Assembly (NCBI GenBank): GCA_025457845.1
Contig: JALOTO010000009.1
Location: forward strand, 1-18,750
Length of the DNA stretch: 18,750 nucleotides
Reading direction: 5' to 3'
Origin: Thermoplasmata archaeon
GTDB lineage: Archaea; Thermoplasmatota; Thermoplasmata; UBA10834
Position numbers and translations under genes: made by a program. Every line of letters begins with the position of its first letter. Position 1 is the stretch's first letter. The notes beneath the pieces were generated by a model. It was not told the origin of the DNA, ran no database searches, and was given only the letters and a program-made list of their open reading frames with translations. Shown here one piece after another: positions 1-7,422 of this stretch.

Positions 1-564
1 GCAGTGAAGGCTGCGGGCGGTGCGGTAGGCGACGCGGACATCCTGGACCTGGCCATCGACGAATCGGTGAAGGCCGGGGTGACGATCACGGGCGCGTTCG
101 ACGACGCGACGGCGTGCTTCGCTGGCGGGGCCGTCGTCACCGACAACAGGGAGAGGAAGGTCCTCGCGAGGGGACGCATAGACCCGTCCCTGGTCATCAT
201 CATACACGTGCCTGAGAGGTCGATATCGAAATCGAGCCTGAAGGGGAAGGACTTCGGCCCGATATCCACCAAGGTCGATGAGGCGTTCGGCCTGGCCATG
301 AGAGGAGAATACCTGAAGGCCATGGAGCTCAACTCGCGCGCATACGCCGATGTCCTGGGGGTCCCGGAGGAGGCGGTGCATGCCGCGAAGGACGCAGGGG
401 CGCTCGCCGCAGGCATATCGGGGACCGGGCCCGCGACCGCCGCGGTCGTCCGAAGCGTGGACACCGAGAAGGTCAGGGGCGCGCTCTCCAGGCTCGAGGG
501 GAGGGTTATTGTCACGCGCCCGAACGATCTGCCTGCCAGGGAGGTGGTCCCACGGCTATTGTAG
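1..564 (+). CDS. aroK: Shikimate kinase, archaeal GHMP type (5' partial)
   Basis: Phosphorylates shikimate to shikimate 3-phosphate with ATP, the fifth step of the shikimate pathway; cytosolic. The reading frame is open from the window edge, so only about the last 187 residues of a protein usually near 280 are present. The GTG at 4 is internal, not a start. Visible motifs are TGAFDDA at residues 29-35 (counted from position 4), typical of archaeal shikimate kinases, and the glycine-rich GHMP-kinase motif GISGTGPA (about positions 412-435). The ATP-binding motif near the N-terminus lies outside the window. This family is unrelated to bacterial AroK/AroL and is otherwise close to homoserine kinase; the following aroA and aroC genes settle the choice. 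Its end overlaps the probable start of aroA and contains that gene's ribosome binding site. Confidence 0.93.
   Translation, partial: AVKAAGGAVGDADILDLAIDESVKAGVTITGAFDDATACFAGGAVVTDNRERKVLARGRIDPSLVIIIHVPERSISKSSLKGKDFGPISTKVDEAFGLAMRGEYLKAMELNSRAYADVLGVPEEAVHAAKDAGALAAGISGTGPATAAVVRSVDTEKVRGALSRLEGRVIVTRPNDLPAREVVPRLL
540..560 (+). promoter_or_regulatory. Ribosome binding site of aroA pointing to an ACG or ATT start
   Basis: GGAGGTGG at 540-547 is an almost complete match to the archaeal SD sequence. In this window the usual gap from this register to the start is four nucleotides (aroC, the NIL-ferredoxin gene, the Bat-like gene). That gap places initiation at ACG 552; ATT at 558 is in the same frame. 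The first canonical start, GTG 591, has no SD sequence nearby. Confidence 0.55.
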
Positions 565-1823
565 TCTCCGCGTCGACAGCCCGCGGCACCGTGACGGCGC
601 CTCCGTCCAAGTCCTACACGCACAGGGCGATTGTCCTCGGCGCGCTGACCGGCGAGGAGTTCCAGCTGACCGGGCCGCTCGTCTCCGAGGACACCAAGGC
701 GACCCTCGAAGCGGTCCGGAGGTTCGGCGCCGTGGTGTCTCCTTCAGGGGACCTCATCAGGATCAACTGCCCCGAGCTAACCCCGGCCAAGGAGGCCATC
801 GACGCCCGCAACTCCGGGACGACGATCCGCCTCATGACGGGCATCGCATCCCTTCTGCCGTCCACGACGACGCTGACCGGTGACTCCAGCCTCGTGAAGA
901 GGCCGATGGGGCCGCTGGTCGACGCACTCGTCCAGCTCGGCGCGAGATGCGACTTCCTCGGCGAACCAGGTAGGCCGCCTCTCAGGGTCACGGGCCCGAT
1001 GAGGGGAAGGGCCACTTCCGTCAAGGGAGGCGTCAGCTCGCAGTTCGTCTCATCGCTGCTCATCGCCTGCACCCAGAAGGAGGATGCGACGGACATTGCG
1101 GTCGAAGGGAGACTCACCTCGAGACCGTACGTGGACATCACGCTGGGCATGCTGAGGGAGTTCGGAGCCGAGGTGGCCGAGAACCATTCCGGCTTCTACG
1201 TCCCGGGCGGGCAGAGGCTCGGCCGCAGGTCCTACCGGGTACCCGGGGACTTCTCGTCAGCCGCGTTCCCCCTCGTGGCCGCAGCCGTCTCGGGAGGAGA
1301 CGTCACAGTCAAGAACATCGATGCTGGCTCGCCCCAGGGAGACAAGGCGATACTCGACATCCTTTCGCGCTTCGGCGCGGAGGTCGCGACCGCGGACGGC
1401 TCCGTCAGGGCGAGGGGCGGCACGCTGCACGGGGCGGACGTCGACGTGGGCGACACGCCCGACCTGTTCCCAATACTGGCAGTCCTAGCGGCGGTCGCTC
1501 CCGGAAGGACCGTGATCACGGGAGGCAGGAACCTCAGGGAGAAGGAGAGCGACAGGATCGCGACCACCACCGCCTTCCTCAGGGACATGGGCGCCCGCAT
1601 CGCTCCGACGGACGACGGATGCATCGTCGACGGAGGGGGGAAACTGCACGGAGCCAGCGTGCACACCGAAGGCGACCACAGAATACTTATGGCGGCAGCG
1701 GTTGCTGGACTGGTATCCACATCCGAGGTGAGGATCCAGGACGAAGGCTCCTACGCCGTCTCCTACCCCGGCTTCCTCGACGACATGCTTCGGCTCGGAT
1801 GCAGGCTGGAGGTGAGGACTTGA
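552..1823 (+). CDS. aroA: 3-phosphoshikimate 1-carboxyvinyltransferase (EPSP synthase)
   Basis: Transfers enolpyruvyl from PEP to shikimate 3-phosphate, the sixth shikimate step. The motifs are APPSKSYTHRA near the N-terminus, NSGTTIRL at about residues 87-94, GDFSSAAFPL in the second half, NLREKESDRI, and GDHRILMA near the C-terminus; together they are diagnostic. The length of 421-423 residues is normal. The start is uncertain. GTG 591 would begin inside the first beta strand (family pattern I-V-V-S-x-S-x-x-x-G-x-V-x-A-P-P-S-K-S), whereas codons 558-590 encode exactly that strand. The SD at 540-547 favours ACG 552, with ATT 558 as alternative. The gene overlaps the shikimate kinase end and its TGA overlaps the aroC start, so translation is probably coupled. 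Confidence 0.95.
   Translation, partial: TAIVVSASTARGTVTAPPSKSYTHRAIVLGALTGEEFQLTGPLVSEDTKATLEAVRRFGAVVSPSGDLIRINCPELTPAKEAIDARNSGTTIRLMTGIASLLPSTTTLTGDSSLVKRPMGPLVDALVQLGARCDFLGEPGRPPLRVTGPMRGRATSVKGGVSSQFVSSLLIACTQKEDATDIAVEGRLTSRPYVDITLGMLREFGAEVAENHSGFYVPGGQRLGRRSYRVPGDFSSAAFPLVAAAVSGGDVTVKNIDAGSPQGDKAILDILSRFGAEVATADGSVRARGGTLHGADVDVGDTPDLFPILAVLAAVAPGRTVITGGRNLREKESDRIATTTAFLRDMGARIAPTDDGCIVDGGGKLHGASVHTEGDHRILMAAAVAGLVSTSEVRIQDEGSYAVSYPGFLDDMLRLGCRLEVRT
1808..1822 (+). promoter_or_regulatory. Ribosome binding site and TTG start of aroC
   Basis: GGAGGTGA at 1808-1815, followed by four nucleotides and TTG at 1820-1822. The TTG overlaps the aroA stop (TTGA). This is the reference register used here to judge the unusual starts. 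Confidence 0.75.
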
Positions 1824-2896
1824 ACGAGTTCGGGACCAGGTTCCGCATAGGGATATTCGGCGCGAGCCACGGGCCGTGCGTCGGCGCCAAGGTCGACGGT
1901 TGCCCTGCGGGTTCCAGGATCTCGGAGGCCGTCATCCAGGCGGAGCTGGACAGGAGGAGCCCGGGAAAGTCCCCGGTGACGACCCCGAGGGCGGAGCGTG
2001 ACAGGCTCGAGGTGCTCTCCGGCCTCAAGGACGGAAAGGCCACTGGAGGGACCATAGTCGGCCTCGTGAGGAACAGGGACACGGACTCCTCAGCCTACGA
2101 CGCCTTCCTCAGGGTGCCCAGGCCGGGGCACGCGGACTACCCCGCCACGGTCAAGTACGACGGCAAGCACGACCACAGGGGCGGAGGACAGTTCTCGGGG
2201 AGGATGACCGCTGGGCTGGTCATCGCCGGCGCCATCGCCCGGCAGGTCCTCGACAAGAAGGGAGTGAGCGTCCTCGCGCAGACCATCCAGATCGGCTCCG
2301 TCAAACTCGAGAAGGACATCCCGTTCAGCATAGCCGAGAAGGTCGTCCGCAAGAACGCGGTCGGGTGCGCCGACAGGGACACCGCGACCAGGATGATAGA
2401 GGAGATAGTGGCCGCCCACGAGGAGAAGGACAGCGTGGGCGGGATAGTCAAGTGCACGGTCATGGGCCTCCCGGTCGGCGTCGGCGAGCCTTTCTTCGAT
2501 TCGATAGAGAGCCAGATGTCCGCGATGATGTTCTCCGTCCCAGGCGTGAAGGGGGTGGAGTTCGGGTCCGGCTTCCGCTGCGCCTCGATGAAGGGGAGCG
2601 AGCACAACGACCCCTACATTGTCAGGGGCGGGAAGGTCGTCACAAAGACGAACAACGCCGGCGGCATCCTCGGAGGGCTGTCCACCGGGATGCCCGTGGA
2701 GTTCAGGGTCGCTTTCAAACCGACATCGTCCATCGCGAGGCCGCAGGTCAGCGTGGACATAGTCGACAAGGAACCGGTCGAGCTGAGCATCAGGGGGAGG
2801 CACGACCCGTGCATCGTCCCCAGGGCGGTGCCAGTGGTCGAGAACTCGGCCGCCGCGGTCATCCTCGACCTCATGCTCCAGGGGGGCTTCGCGTGA
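1820..2896 (+). CDS. aroC: Chorismate synthase
   Basis: Converts EPSP to chorismate by anti-1,4 elimination using reduced FMN; last common step of aromatic biosynthesis. It has 358 residues, the usual length. The N-terminus NEFGTRFRIGIFGASHG matches the family's first signature. RPGHADY, the FMN-site stretch GGGQFSGRMTA, NNAGGILGGLSTG and RHDPCIVPRAVP follow in the expected order. The TTG start at 1820 is chosen because it gives the conserved N-terminus and has a perfect SD; the frame stays open upstream, but that part would be antiparallel to nothing known and overlaps aroA. Its stop overlaps the next gene's GTG start by four nucleotides (GTGA). Confidence 0.96.
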   Translation: MNEFGTRFRIGIFGASHGPCVGAKVDGCPAGSRISEAVIQAELDRRSPGKSPVTTPRAERDRLEVLSGLKDGKATGGTIVGLVRNRDTDSSAYDAFLRVPRPGHADYPATVKYDGKHDHRGGGQFSGRMTAGLVIAGAIARQVLDKKGVSVLAQTIQIGSVKLEKDIPFSIAEKVVRKNAVGCADRDTATRMIEEIVAAHEEKDSVGGIVKCTVMGLPVGVGEPFFDSIESQMSAMMFSVPGVKGVEFGSGFRCASMKGSEHNDPYIVRGGKVVTKTNNAGGILGGLSTGMPVEFRVAFKPTSSIARPQVSVDIVDKEPVELSIRGRHDPCIVPRAVPVVENSAAAVILDLMLQGGFA

Positions 2897-3975
2897 CCAA
2901 GGCCGAGCTGCGCGCCCTCAGGGAGGAGGTCGACCGCATAGATGCTGAGATCGTCTCGCTCGCGGCGAGGAGGAGGAGGGTCGCGAGGGAGATCGGCCTG
3001 GTGAAGGCCAAGGACGGCATCCCGGTCCGCGACAGGAAGCGGGAGGCAGCGGTCGCCGAGGACATGGAGAGGCGCGCCAGGAAGGCCGGCCTCTCGCTGG
3101 GGACCGGCAGGGCTGTCGCCAAGGCACTCGTCTCCGACGGCGTCTCGTCCCAGAAGGAGAGATCGCCACGGCCGCTGGCCGGCCGCAAGGCCCTGGTGGT
3201 CGGAGGCGCGGGGAAGATGGGCGAGTGGACCGTCAGGTTCCTGTCATGCAGGGGCGCCGAGGTCTCCGTGTGGGACCCGCGGGGCAGGCTCCAGGGATAT
3301 CCCAACGTCAAGCGGCTCGACGACGAATCGAGGAAAGCGGACATGGTCGTCATAGCCAGCCCTCTGGGGACCGCCCGGGACGAGCTGAGGAAGGTCATCG
3401 GAGCCGGGCCGAAGGGGCTCGTCTTCGACATCTGCAGCGTCAAGTCGCACATCGCCCACGACCTCAGGGGAGCGGCTGGACAAGGCATCAAGGTCACCAG
3501 CGTCCACCCGATGTTCGGCCCGAGGGCGCCGTCTCCTGAGGGGCTCAACGTCATCGTCTGCGGGTGCGGATGCGCGGGCGCAGACAAGACGGCCGCCTCG
3601 CTCTTCTCGGGGGCAGGGGCCAAGGTCTCGAAGCTCTCGCTCGAGGAGCACGACGAGCTCATGGCATACGCCCTGGCACTGCCGCACATCACCGCGCTGC
3701 TCTTCGGGGGGACCCTGAGGGGATCGGGAAGGGCGCTCCCGGAACTCGCATCCGCGGGTGGGACCTCGTTCGCGAGGCTGCTCTCGCTGGCGAGGGAGGT
3801 CTCGGGAGAGAGCAGGCGCGTCTATCACGACATACAGTCACTCAACCCGAACACCAGGAGGGCGCTCGAGGCCGTGGAACGGACTCTATCGGAGCTCAGC
3901 GACGCGGCCCTCGACGGGGACCCTCAGGCGTTCGGGCGTATCATGGATGACGAGAGGAAGTACCTGGAGGCATGA
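2893..3975 (+). CDS. tyrA: Chorismate mutase (AroQ) - prephenate dehydrogenase fusion
   Basis: A bifunctional T-protein-type enzyme: chorismate to prephenate, then NAD(P)-dependent oxidative decarboxylation towards 4-hydroxyphenylpyruvate for tyrosine. Residues 3-85 are an all-helical AroQ mutase (LRxEVDRIDxEIVxLAxRRxxVAxEIG, then RDRKRE). Residues 98-360 are a TyrA dehydrogenase with nucleotide-binding VGGAGKMGEW (103-112), SPLGT (156-160), and HPMFGP (205-210), which carries the conserved active-site His of the family. The order mutase-dehydrogenase matches enterobacterial TyrA. No ACT domain is visible at the C-terminus, so feedback inhibition by tyrosine would have to work another way. 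It starts at GTG overlapping the aroC stop and ends five nucleotides before asd. Confidence 0.93.
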   Translation: MTKAELRALREEVDRIDAEIVSLAARRRRVAREIGLVKAKDGIPVRDRKREAAVAEDMERRARKAGLSLGTGRAVAKALVSDGVSSQKERSPRPLAGRKALVVGGAGKMGEWTVRFLSCRGAEVSVWDPRGRLQGYPNVKRLDDESRKADMVVIASPLGTARDELRKVIGAGPKGLVFDICSVKSHIAHDLRGAAGQGIKVTSVHPMFGPRAPSPEGLNVIVCGCGCAGADKTAASLFSGAGAKVSKLSLEEHDELMAYALALPHITALLFGGTLRGSGRALPELASAGGTSFARLLSLAREVSGESRRVYHDIQSLNPNTRRALEAVERTLSELSDAALDGDPQAFGRIMDDERKYLEA

Positions 3976-3979
3976 GGAC

Positions 3980-5047
3980 ATGACGAAGATGAAGGCAGCG
4001 ATACTGGGCTCGAGCGGGATGATAGGTCAGCGGTTCGCCCACATGCTCATGGGACACCCATACTTCGATGTCGTCGCATACTGTGCATCGGACAGGTCGG
4101 AGGGCAAGCGCATCGCGGACGTGTGGAAGCTCTCGGACCTCCAGATGGACCAGGAGCTTGGCACGAGGACCTTGGTCGGGACAGACCCGAAGGCGCTCGC
4201 GAGGGAGGGCGTCCAGGTGGTCTTCAGCGGCCTCCCTTCGGATGTGGCGGGACCGGTCGAGGACCAGTGCGCCGACGAGGGCATGGCGGTGTTCTCCAAC
4301 GCCGCGTCCCACAGGATGGACCCGGACACGCCCATACTCATCCCCGAGATCAACGCGGACCACCTCGCATCCATCGAGGCCCAGAAGCTCCGCAGGAAGA
4401 AGGGCGGGTACGTGGTCACGAACGCCAACTGCTCCGTCACCGGGCTGGCGTTGGGGCTCAAGCCCCTCTACGACGCGTTCAAGTTCACCGACATCTGGGT
4501 AGCGACGTACCAGGCGCTCTCAGGCGCGGGCTACCCTGGGGTCGCATCCCTCGACATACTCGGGAACGTCCTCCCGCACATCAAGAGCGAGGAGGAGAAG
4601 ATGGGGCTCGAGGGGAGGAAGATCCTCGGGGGATACACCAACGGCCGGTTCGCGGACGCGCCCATGAACATCGAGGCGAACTGCGCCAGGGTCAACGTCA
4701 GGGACGGGCACCTGGAGGCCGTCTTCATAAGGAGCAGGGACATGCCCAGCGAGGAGCGCGTCGCCAAGGCGCTGTCCTCCTTCAAGGCAAGACCGCAGGA
4801 GCTCGGGCTGCCCACGGCTCCCGTGAACCCGATCATCGTGATGCCTCAGCCCGACAGGCCCCAGCCCAAGCTGGATTCGGGCGCGGGGTTCCCTGAGCGG
4901 GCGAAGGGCATGGCCGTGTCGGTCGGAAGGATCAGGGTCAAGGGCGACGGGCTGAGGTTCTACCTCCTCGTCCACAACACCATCAGAGGGGGCGCGGGCG
5001 GGAGCGTCCTGAACGCCGAGCTGGCGTACAAGGAGGGCTACATCTGA
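3980..5047 (+). CDS. asd: Aspartate-semialdehyde dehydrogenase
   Basis: Reduces aspartyl phosphate to L-aspartate 4-semialdehyde with NADPH. It has 355 residues, the archaeal/fungal-type length. Visible are the nucleotide-binding GSSGMIGQR (10-18), the catalytic cysteine C151 in TNANCSVTG, the substrate-binding stretch QALSGAGYPG (178-187), a probable catalytic His243 in RDGHLEAV, and the conserved end VHNTIRGGAGGSVLNAEL. ATG 3980 has GGAGG at 3966-3970; ATG 3989 is a less likely alternative. The gene sits between the aromatic genes and the homocysteine genes. That fits its product feeding both homocysteine synthesis here and, if this organism uses the White (DKFP) route, the start of aromatic synthesis. 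The last bases overlap the CTG proposed as the next gene's start. Confidence 0.95.
   Translation: MTKMKAAILGSSGMIGQRFAHMLMGHPYFDVVAYCASDRSEGKRIADVWKLSDLQMDQELGTRTLVGTDPKALAREGVQVVFSGLPSDVAGPVEDQCADEGMAVFSNAASHRMDPDTPILIPEINADHLASIEAQKLRRKKGGYVVTNANCSVTGLALGLKPLYDAFKFTDIWVATYQALSGAGYPGVASLDILGNVLPHIKSEEEKMGLEGRKILGGYTNGRFADAPMNIEANCARVNVRDGHLEAVFIRSRDMPSEERVAKALSSFKARPQELGLPTAPVNPIIVMPQPDRPQPKLDSGAGFPERAKGMAVSVGRIRVKGDGLRFYLLVHNTIRGGAGGSVLNAELAYKEGYI
5032..5047 (+). promoter_or_regulatory. Ribosome binding site and CTG start of the DUF39 gene
   Basis: GGAGG at 5032-5036 lies seven nucleotides before CTG 5044-5046, the same register as GGAGGTGA-N4-start elsewhere in the window. The CTG overlaps the asd TGA (CTGA). 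No ATG, GTG or TTG exists in this frame from here until ATG 5137. Confidence 0.7.
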
Positions 5048-6252
5048 GCGCGAAGGACCCGAAGGAAGGAAAGGCGCCCGCGGGGAAGAGCTACGACGAC
5101 ATCAAGAAGAGGATAGCCGAAGGCGACGCGGTCGTCATGACCGCCGACGAGTTCAAGGAGTACGTGAGGTCGAACGGCACCAAGAAGGCCGCGAGGGAGG
5201 TCGACGTCGTGACGACGGGGACCTTCGGGGCGATGTGCTCCAGCGGCGCGTACTTCAACTTCGGCCACTCGGACCCGCCGATCAAGATGCAGAAGGTCTG
5301 GCTGGACGGGGTCCAAGCGTACACCGGCCTCGCCGCCGTCGACGCGTACCTCGGCGCGACCGAGCTCGACGAGTCCAACAACCTGTTCCACGGCGGGGCC
5401 CATGTCATCGAGGACCTTGTACGCGGTAAGGCCGTGAGGCTGAGGGCCACGTCCTACGGGACGGACTGCTATCCCAGGAAGGAGATGGACACCTACGTGA
5501 GCCTCAAGACGGTGAACCAGGCGGTCCTGTTCAACGTGAGGAACGCGTACCAGAACTACGCCTGCGCGACCAACTCGTCCCAGAAGACGCTCTACACGTA
5601 CATGGGCAAGCTGCTCCCCGACTACGGGAACGCGACCTTCAGCAGCGCAGGGGAGATCTCCCCGCTGATGAACGACCCGTACTACAGGACCATAGGCGTC
5701 GGGACCAGGATCTTCCTCGGGGGCGGGGAGGGCTTCGTCGCCTGGGAGGGCACCCAGTTCAACCCGCGAGTCCCGAGGACGGCGGAGGGCGTGCCCAAGA
5801 GGCCCGCCGGGTCCATGGCGGTCATAGGGGACCTGAAGCAGATGTCCCCCGACTTCCTCAGGGGGCTGACGTTCACCAAGTATGGCGTCTCGCTGGGAGT
5901 GGGCATCGGCGTCCCGATACCCATCCTGGACGAGGAGATGGCGAAGGCGTGCGCGGTGACGAACGACAAGATCGTCACGGCCGTCTTCGACTACGCCCAG
6001 CAGGTCAGGGCGAGGACGCCTCTGAGGGAGGTCAGCTACGCGGAGCTCCGCTCGGGCGAGATAACGGTCAACGGGAAGCCCGTGCCGACCTCCTCACTCT
6101 CGAGCCTGTACAAGGCGAGGCAGATCTCGGAGGTCCTGAAGAACAGGATACTCAAGCGCGAGTTCTCCGTCGAGAAGCCCATCCAGACGTTCTCGATGGA
6201 CCGGACATTCAAACCGCTCGAAGTGAGGTCCGAGAAGGAGGCGATGGGATGA
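5044..6252 (+). CDS. DUF39 L-aspartate semialdehyde sulfurtransferase (homocysteine biosynthesis)
   Basis: Member of the DUF39 (COG1900) family. With its NIL-ferredoxin partner in Methanosarcina (MA1821/MA1822), it turns aspartate semialdehyde and sulfide into homocysteine. I recognise GTFGAMCSSGAYFNFGH, VWLDGVQAYTGLAAVDAYLGAT, GGAHVIEDL and TDCYPRKE. Two conserved cysteines, C65 and C142 counted from CTG, are 77 residues apart; the family's persulfide chemistry uses two such cysteines. No CBS domains follow, so this is the short form, 402 residues. The first canonical start is ATG 5137, which would remove DDIKKRIAEGDAVV, a stretch matching the usual N-terminus of the family; hence the CTG start. 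Its stop overlaps the partner gene (ATGA). The immediate neighbours Asd and NIL-ferredoxin strongly support the function. Confidence 0.9.
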   Translation: MSAKDPKEGKAPAGKSYDDIKKRIAEGDAVVMTADEFKEYVRSNGTKKAAREVDVVTTGTFGAMCSSGAYFNFGHSDPPIKMQKVWLDGVQAYTGLAAVDAYLGATELDESNNLFHGGAHVIEDLVRGKAVRLRATSYGTDCYPRKEMDTYVSLKTVNQAVLFNVRNAYQNYACATNSSQKTLYTYMGKLLPDYGNATFSSAGEISPLMNDPYYRTIGVGTRIFLGGGEGFVAWEGTQFNPRVPRTAEGVPKRPAGSMAVIGDLKQMSPDFLRGLTFTKYGVSLGVGIGVPIPILDEEMAKACAVTNDKIVTAVFDYAQQVRARTPLREVSYAELRSGEITVNGKPVPTSSLSSLYKARQISEVLKNRILKREFSVEKPIQTFSMDRTFKPLEVRSEKEAMG

Positions 6253-6650
6253 AGACGAAGGTCGTTCTGAACTTCAGCCCCGAGGCGTCGAACCAGCCGA
6301 TAACGCACAACCTGATCTCGAAGTACCACCTGATGCTGAACATCCTAAGGGCCGAGATAGACGAGGTCGGCGGGAAGATGGTCATAGAACTCTCGGGGAA
6401 GGCCGACGAGATCAGGAAGGGGCTCGACTACCTCAAGGCCAGCGGGGTCAGCGTGCGCCCGATCAAGGAAGGCGTCAGGAGGGACGAGGAGGCGTGCACC
6501 CACTGCGGGATGTGCGTCTCGATCTGCCCGACGAAGGCCCTCACCATGGATGTCAGGACAGGCAAGGTCTCATTCAACGAGGAGAGGTGCGTGGCGTGCG
6601 GCGTATGCATAGACGCGTGCCCGCCGAGGGCGATGGAGATACTGATCTGA
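6249..6650 (+). CDS. NIL domain plus 2x[4Fe-4S] ferredoxin, iron-sulfur partner of the DUF39 sulfurtransferase
   Basis: It has 133 residues. Residues 1-75 form a NIL domain (the small ligand-binding domain also found at the end of MetN transporters), with the pattern VVLNFSPEASNQPITHNLISKYHL. Residues 78-133 form a ferredoxin with two CxxCxxCxxxC-P clusters: C83, C86, C89, C93 and C114, C117, C120, C124. Homologues (for example MA1822) are needed with DUF39 for homocysteine synthesis, most likely supplying electrons or handling sulfur for persulfide reduction. ATG overlaps the preceding TGA, with GGAGG at 6237-6241, so the two subunits are probably made in step. Cytosolic; no signal peptide. 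Confidence 0.93.
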   Translation: MKTKVVLNFSPEASNQPITHNLISKYHLMLNILRAEIDEVGGKMVIELSGKADEIRKGLDYLKASGVSVRPIKEGVRRDEEACTHCGMCVSICPTKALTMDVRTGKVSFNEERCVACGVCIDACPPRAMEILI

Positions 6651-6651
6651 G

Positions 6652-7422
6652 ATGTTCGTCCACTCGAAGGTCGAGATAGGCGAGACGGCGGCCACCGTCG
6701 CATGCGACAGGAGATTCCTCGGCCCCGCAGTGGACGCCATCAAGGCCGCGAGGGCGGAGGTCGAGAGGCAGGTCCGGAGGGACCCGTTCTTCCTCGCGAC
6801 GATGGAGCCGTACCCCTGCGACGGGGACGCTGGCAGGACCGTCAGGCGTATGTGCGAGGCGGCCGGGAAGGCCCATGTCGGCCCGATGGCAGCCGTCGCC
6901 GGCGCAATCGCCCAGGAGGCGCTGGAGGCCATGGCCGCCGCCGGGTGCACCCACGGCTGGGTCGACAACGGCGGGGACATCGCGCTGCTCCTCGAGGAGC
7001 CCGCGACGGTCGAGGTCTTCTGCGAGCCCGGGGCCAAGGAGGCGTTCGGCTTCGAGATGCCTCCTGCAGGATCCATGGTCGGCGTGTGCTCCTCGAGCGG
7101 ACGGCTCGGCCACTCGATCAGCCTGGGGGACGCGGACGTCGCGGTCGCCTTCGCGGACGACGCGGTGCTCGCGGACGCCCTCGCGACCGCGATAGGCAAC
7201 AGGGTCGTGGACTCAGAGTCCATGCAGTCGTGCTTCGAGCCGTTCAAGGGCATCAGGGGGTTCAGGGGAGGGCTGGCCTTGAGGGACGGGGAGGTCGCCA
7301 TGTGGGGCGAGCTGCCCAGGCTCGTCGAGGTCGAGCACAGCCCTGAGAGGGTCACGGTCCACAGCCGGATGGCAGGTCCGGCATTCACGGGCGATCCGAC
7401 ACACCAAGGGGTGAGAATCTGA
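6652..7422 (+). CDS. UPF0280 (COG2122) protein, ApbE-like, sulfide assimilation
   Basis: It has 256 residues with the UPF0280 hallmarks VGPMAAVAG (76-84), NGGDIA (106-111), GVCSSSGRLGHSISLGDADV (144-163) and ADALATAIGN (174-183). The fold resembles ApbE flavin transferases, but the biochemical role is not settled. From published work on the Methanosarcina homologue MA1715, this family promotes efficient use of sulfide for cysteine and homocysteine synthesis. Its place directly after the DUF39 and NIL-ferredoxin genes fits that. The ATG lies two nucleotides after the previous stop; the nearest SD-like sequence (GGAGAT, 6635-6640) is weakly placed, and an in-frame TGA at 6643-6645 rules out any longer start. 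Confidence 0.88.
   Translation: MFVHSKVEIGETAATVACDRRFLGPAVDAIKAARAEVERQVRRDPFFLATMEPYPCDGDAGRTVRRMCEAAGKAHVGPMAAVAGAIAQEALEAMAAAGCTHGWVDNGGDIALLLEEPATVEVFCEPGAKEAFGFEMPPAGSMVGVCSSSGRLGHSISLGDADVAVAFADDAVLADALATAIGNRVVDSESMQSCFEPFKGIRGFRGGLALRDGEVAMWGELPRLVEVEHSPERVTVHSRMAGPAFTGDPTHQGVRI
7408..7421 (+). promoter_or_regulatory. Ribosome binding site and probable CTG start of lysC
   Basis: GGGGTGA at 7408-7414, then four nucleotides, then CTG 7419-7421, which overlaps the UPF0280 stop (CTGA). GTG 7425 is the canonical alternative, ten nucleotides from the same SD. Confidence 0.5.

Noticed and set aside
2365..2892. Long N-terminal extension of the chorismate mutase-prephenate dehydrogenase frame (ATG at 2365)
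   Set aside because: It lies wholly inside aroC and encodes low-complexity Arg/Gly-rich sequence unlike any protein. The mutase starts cleanly at GTG 2893.
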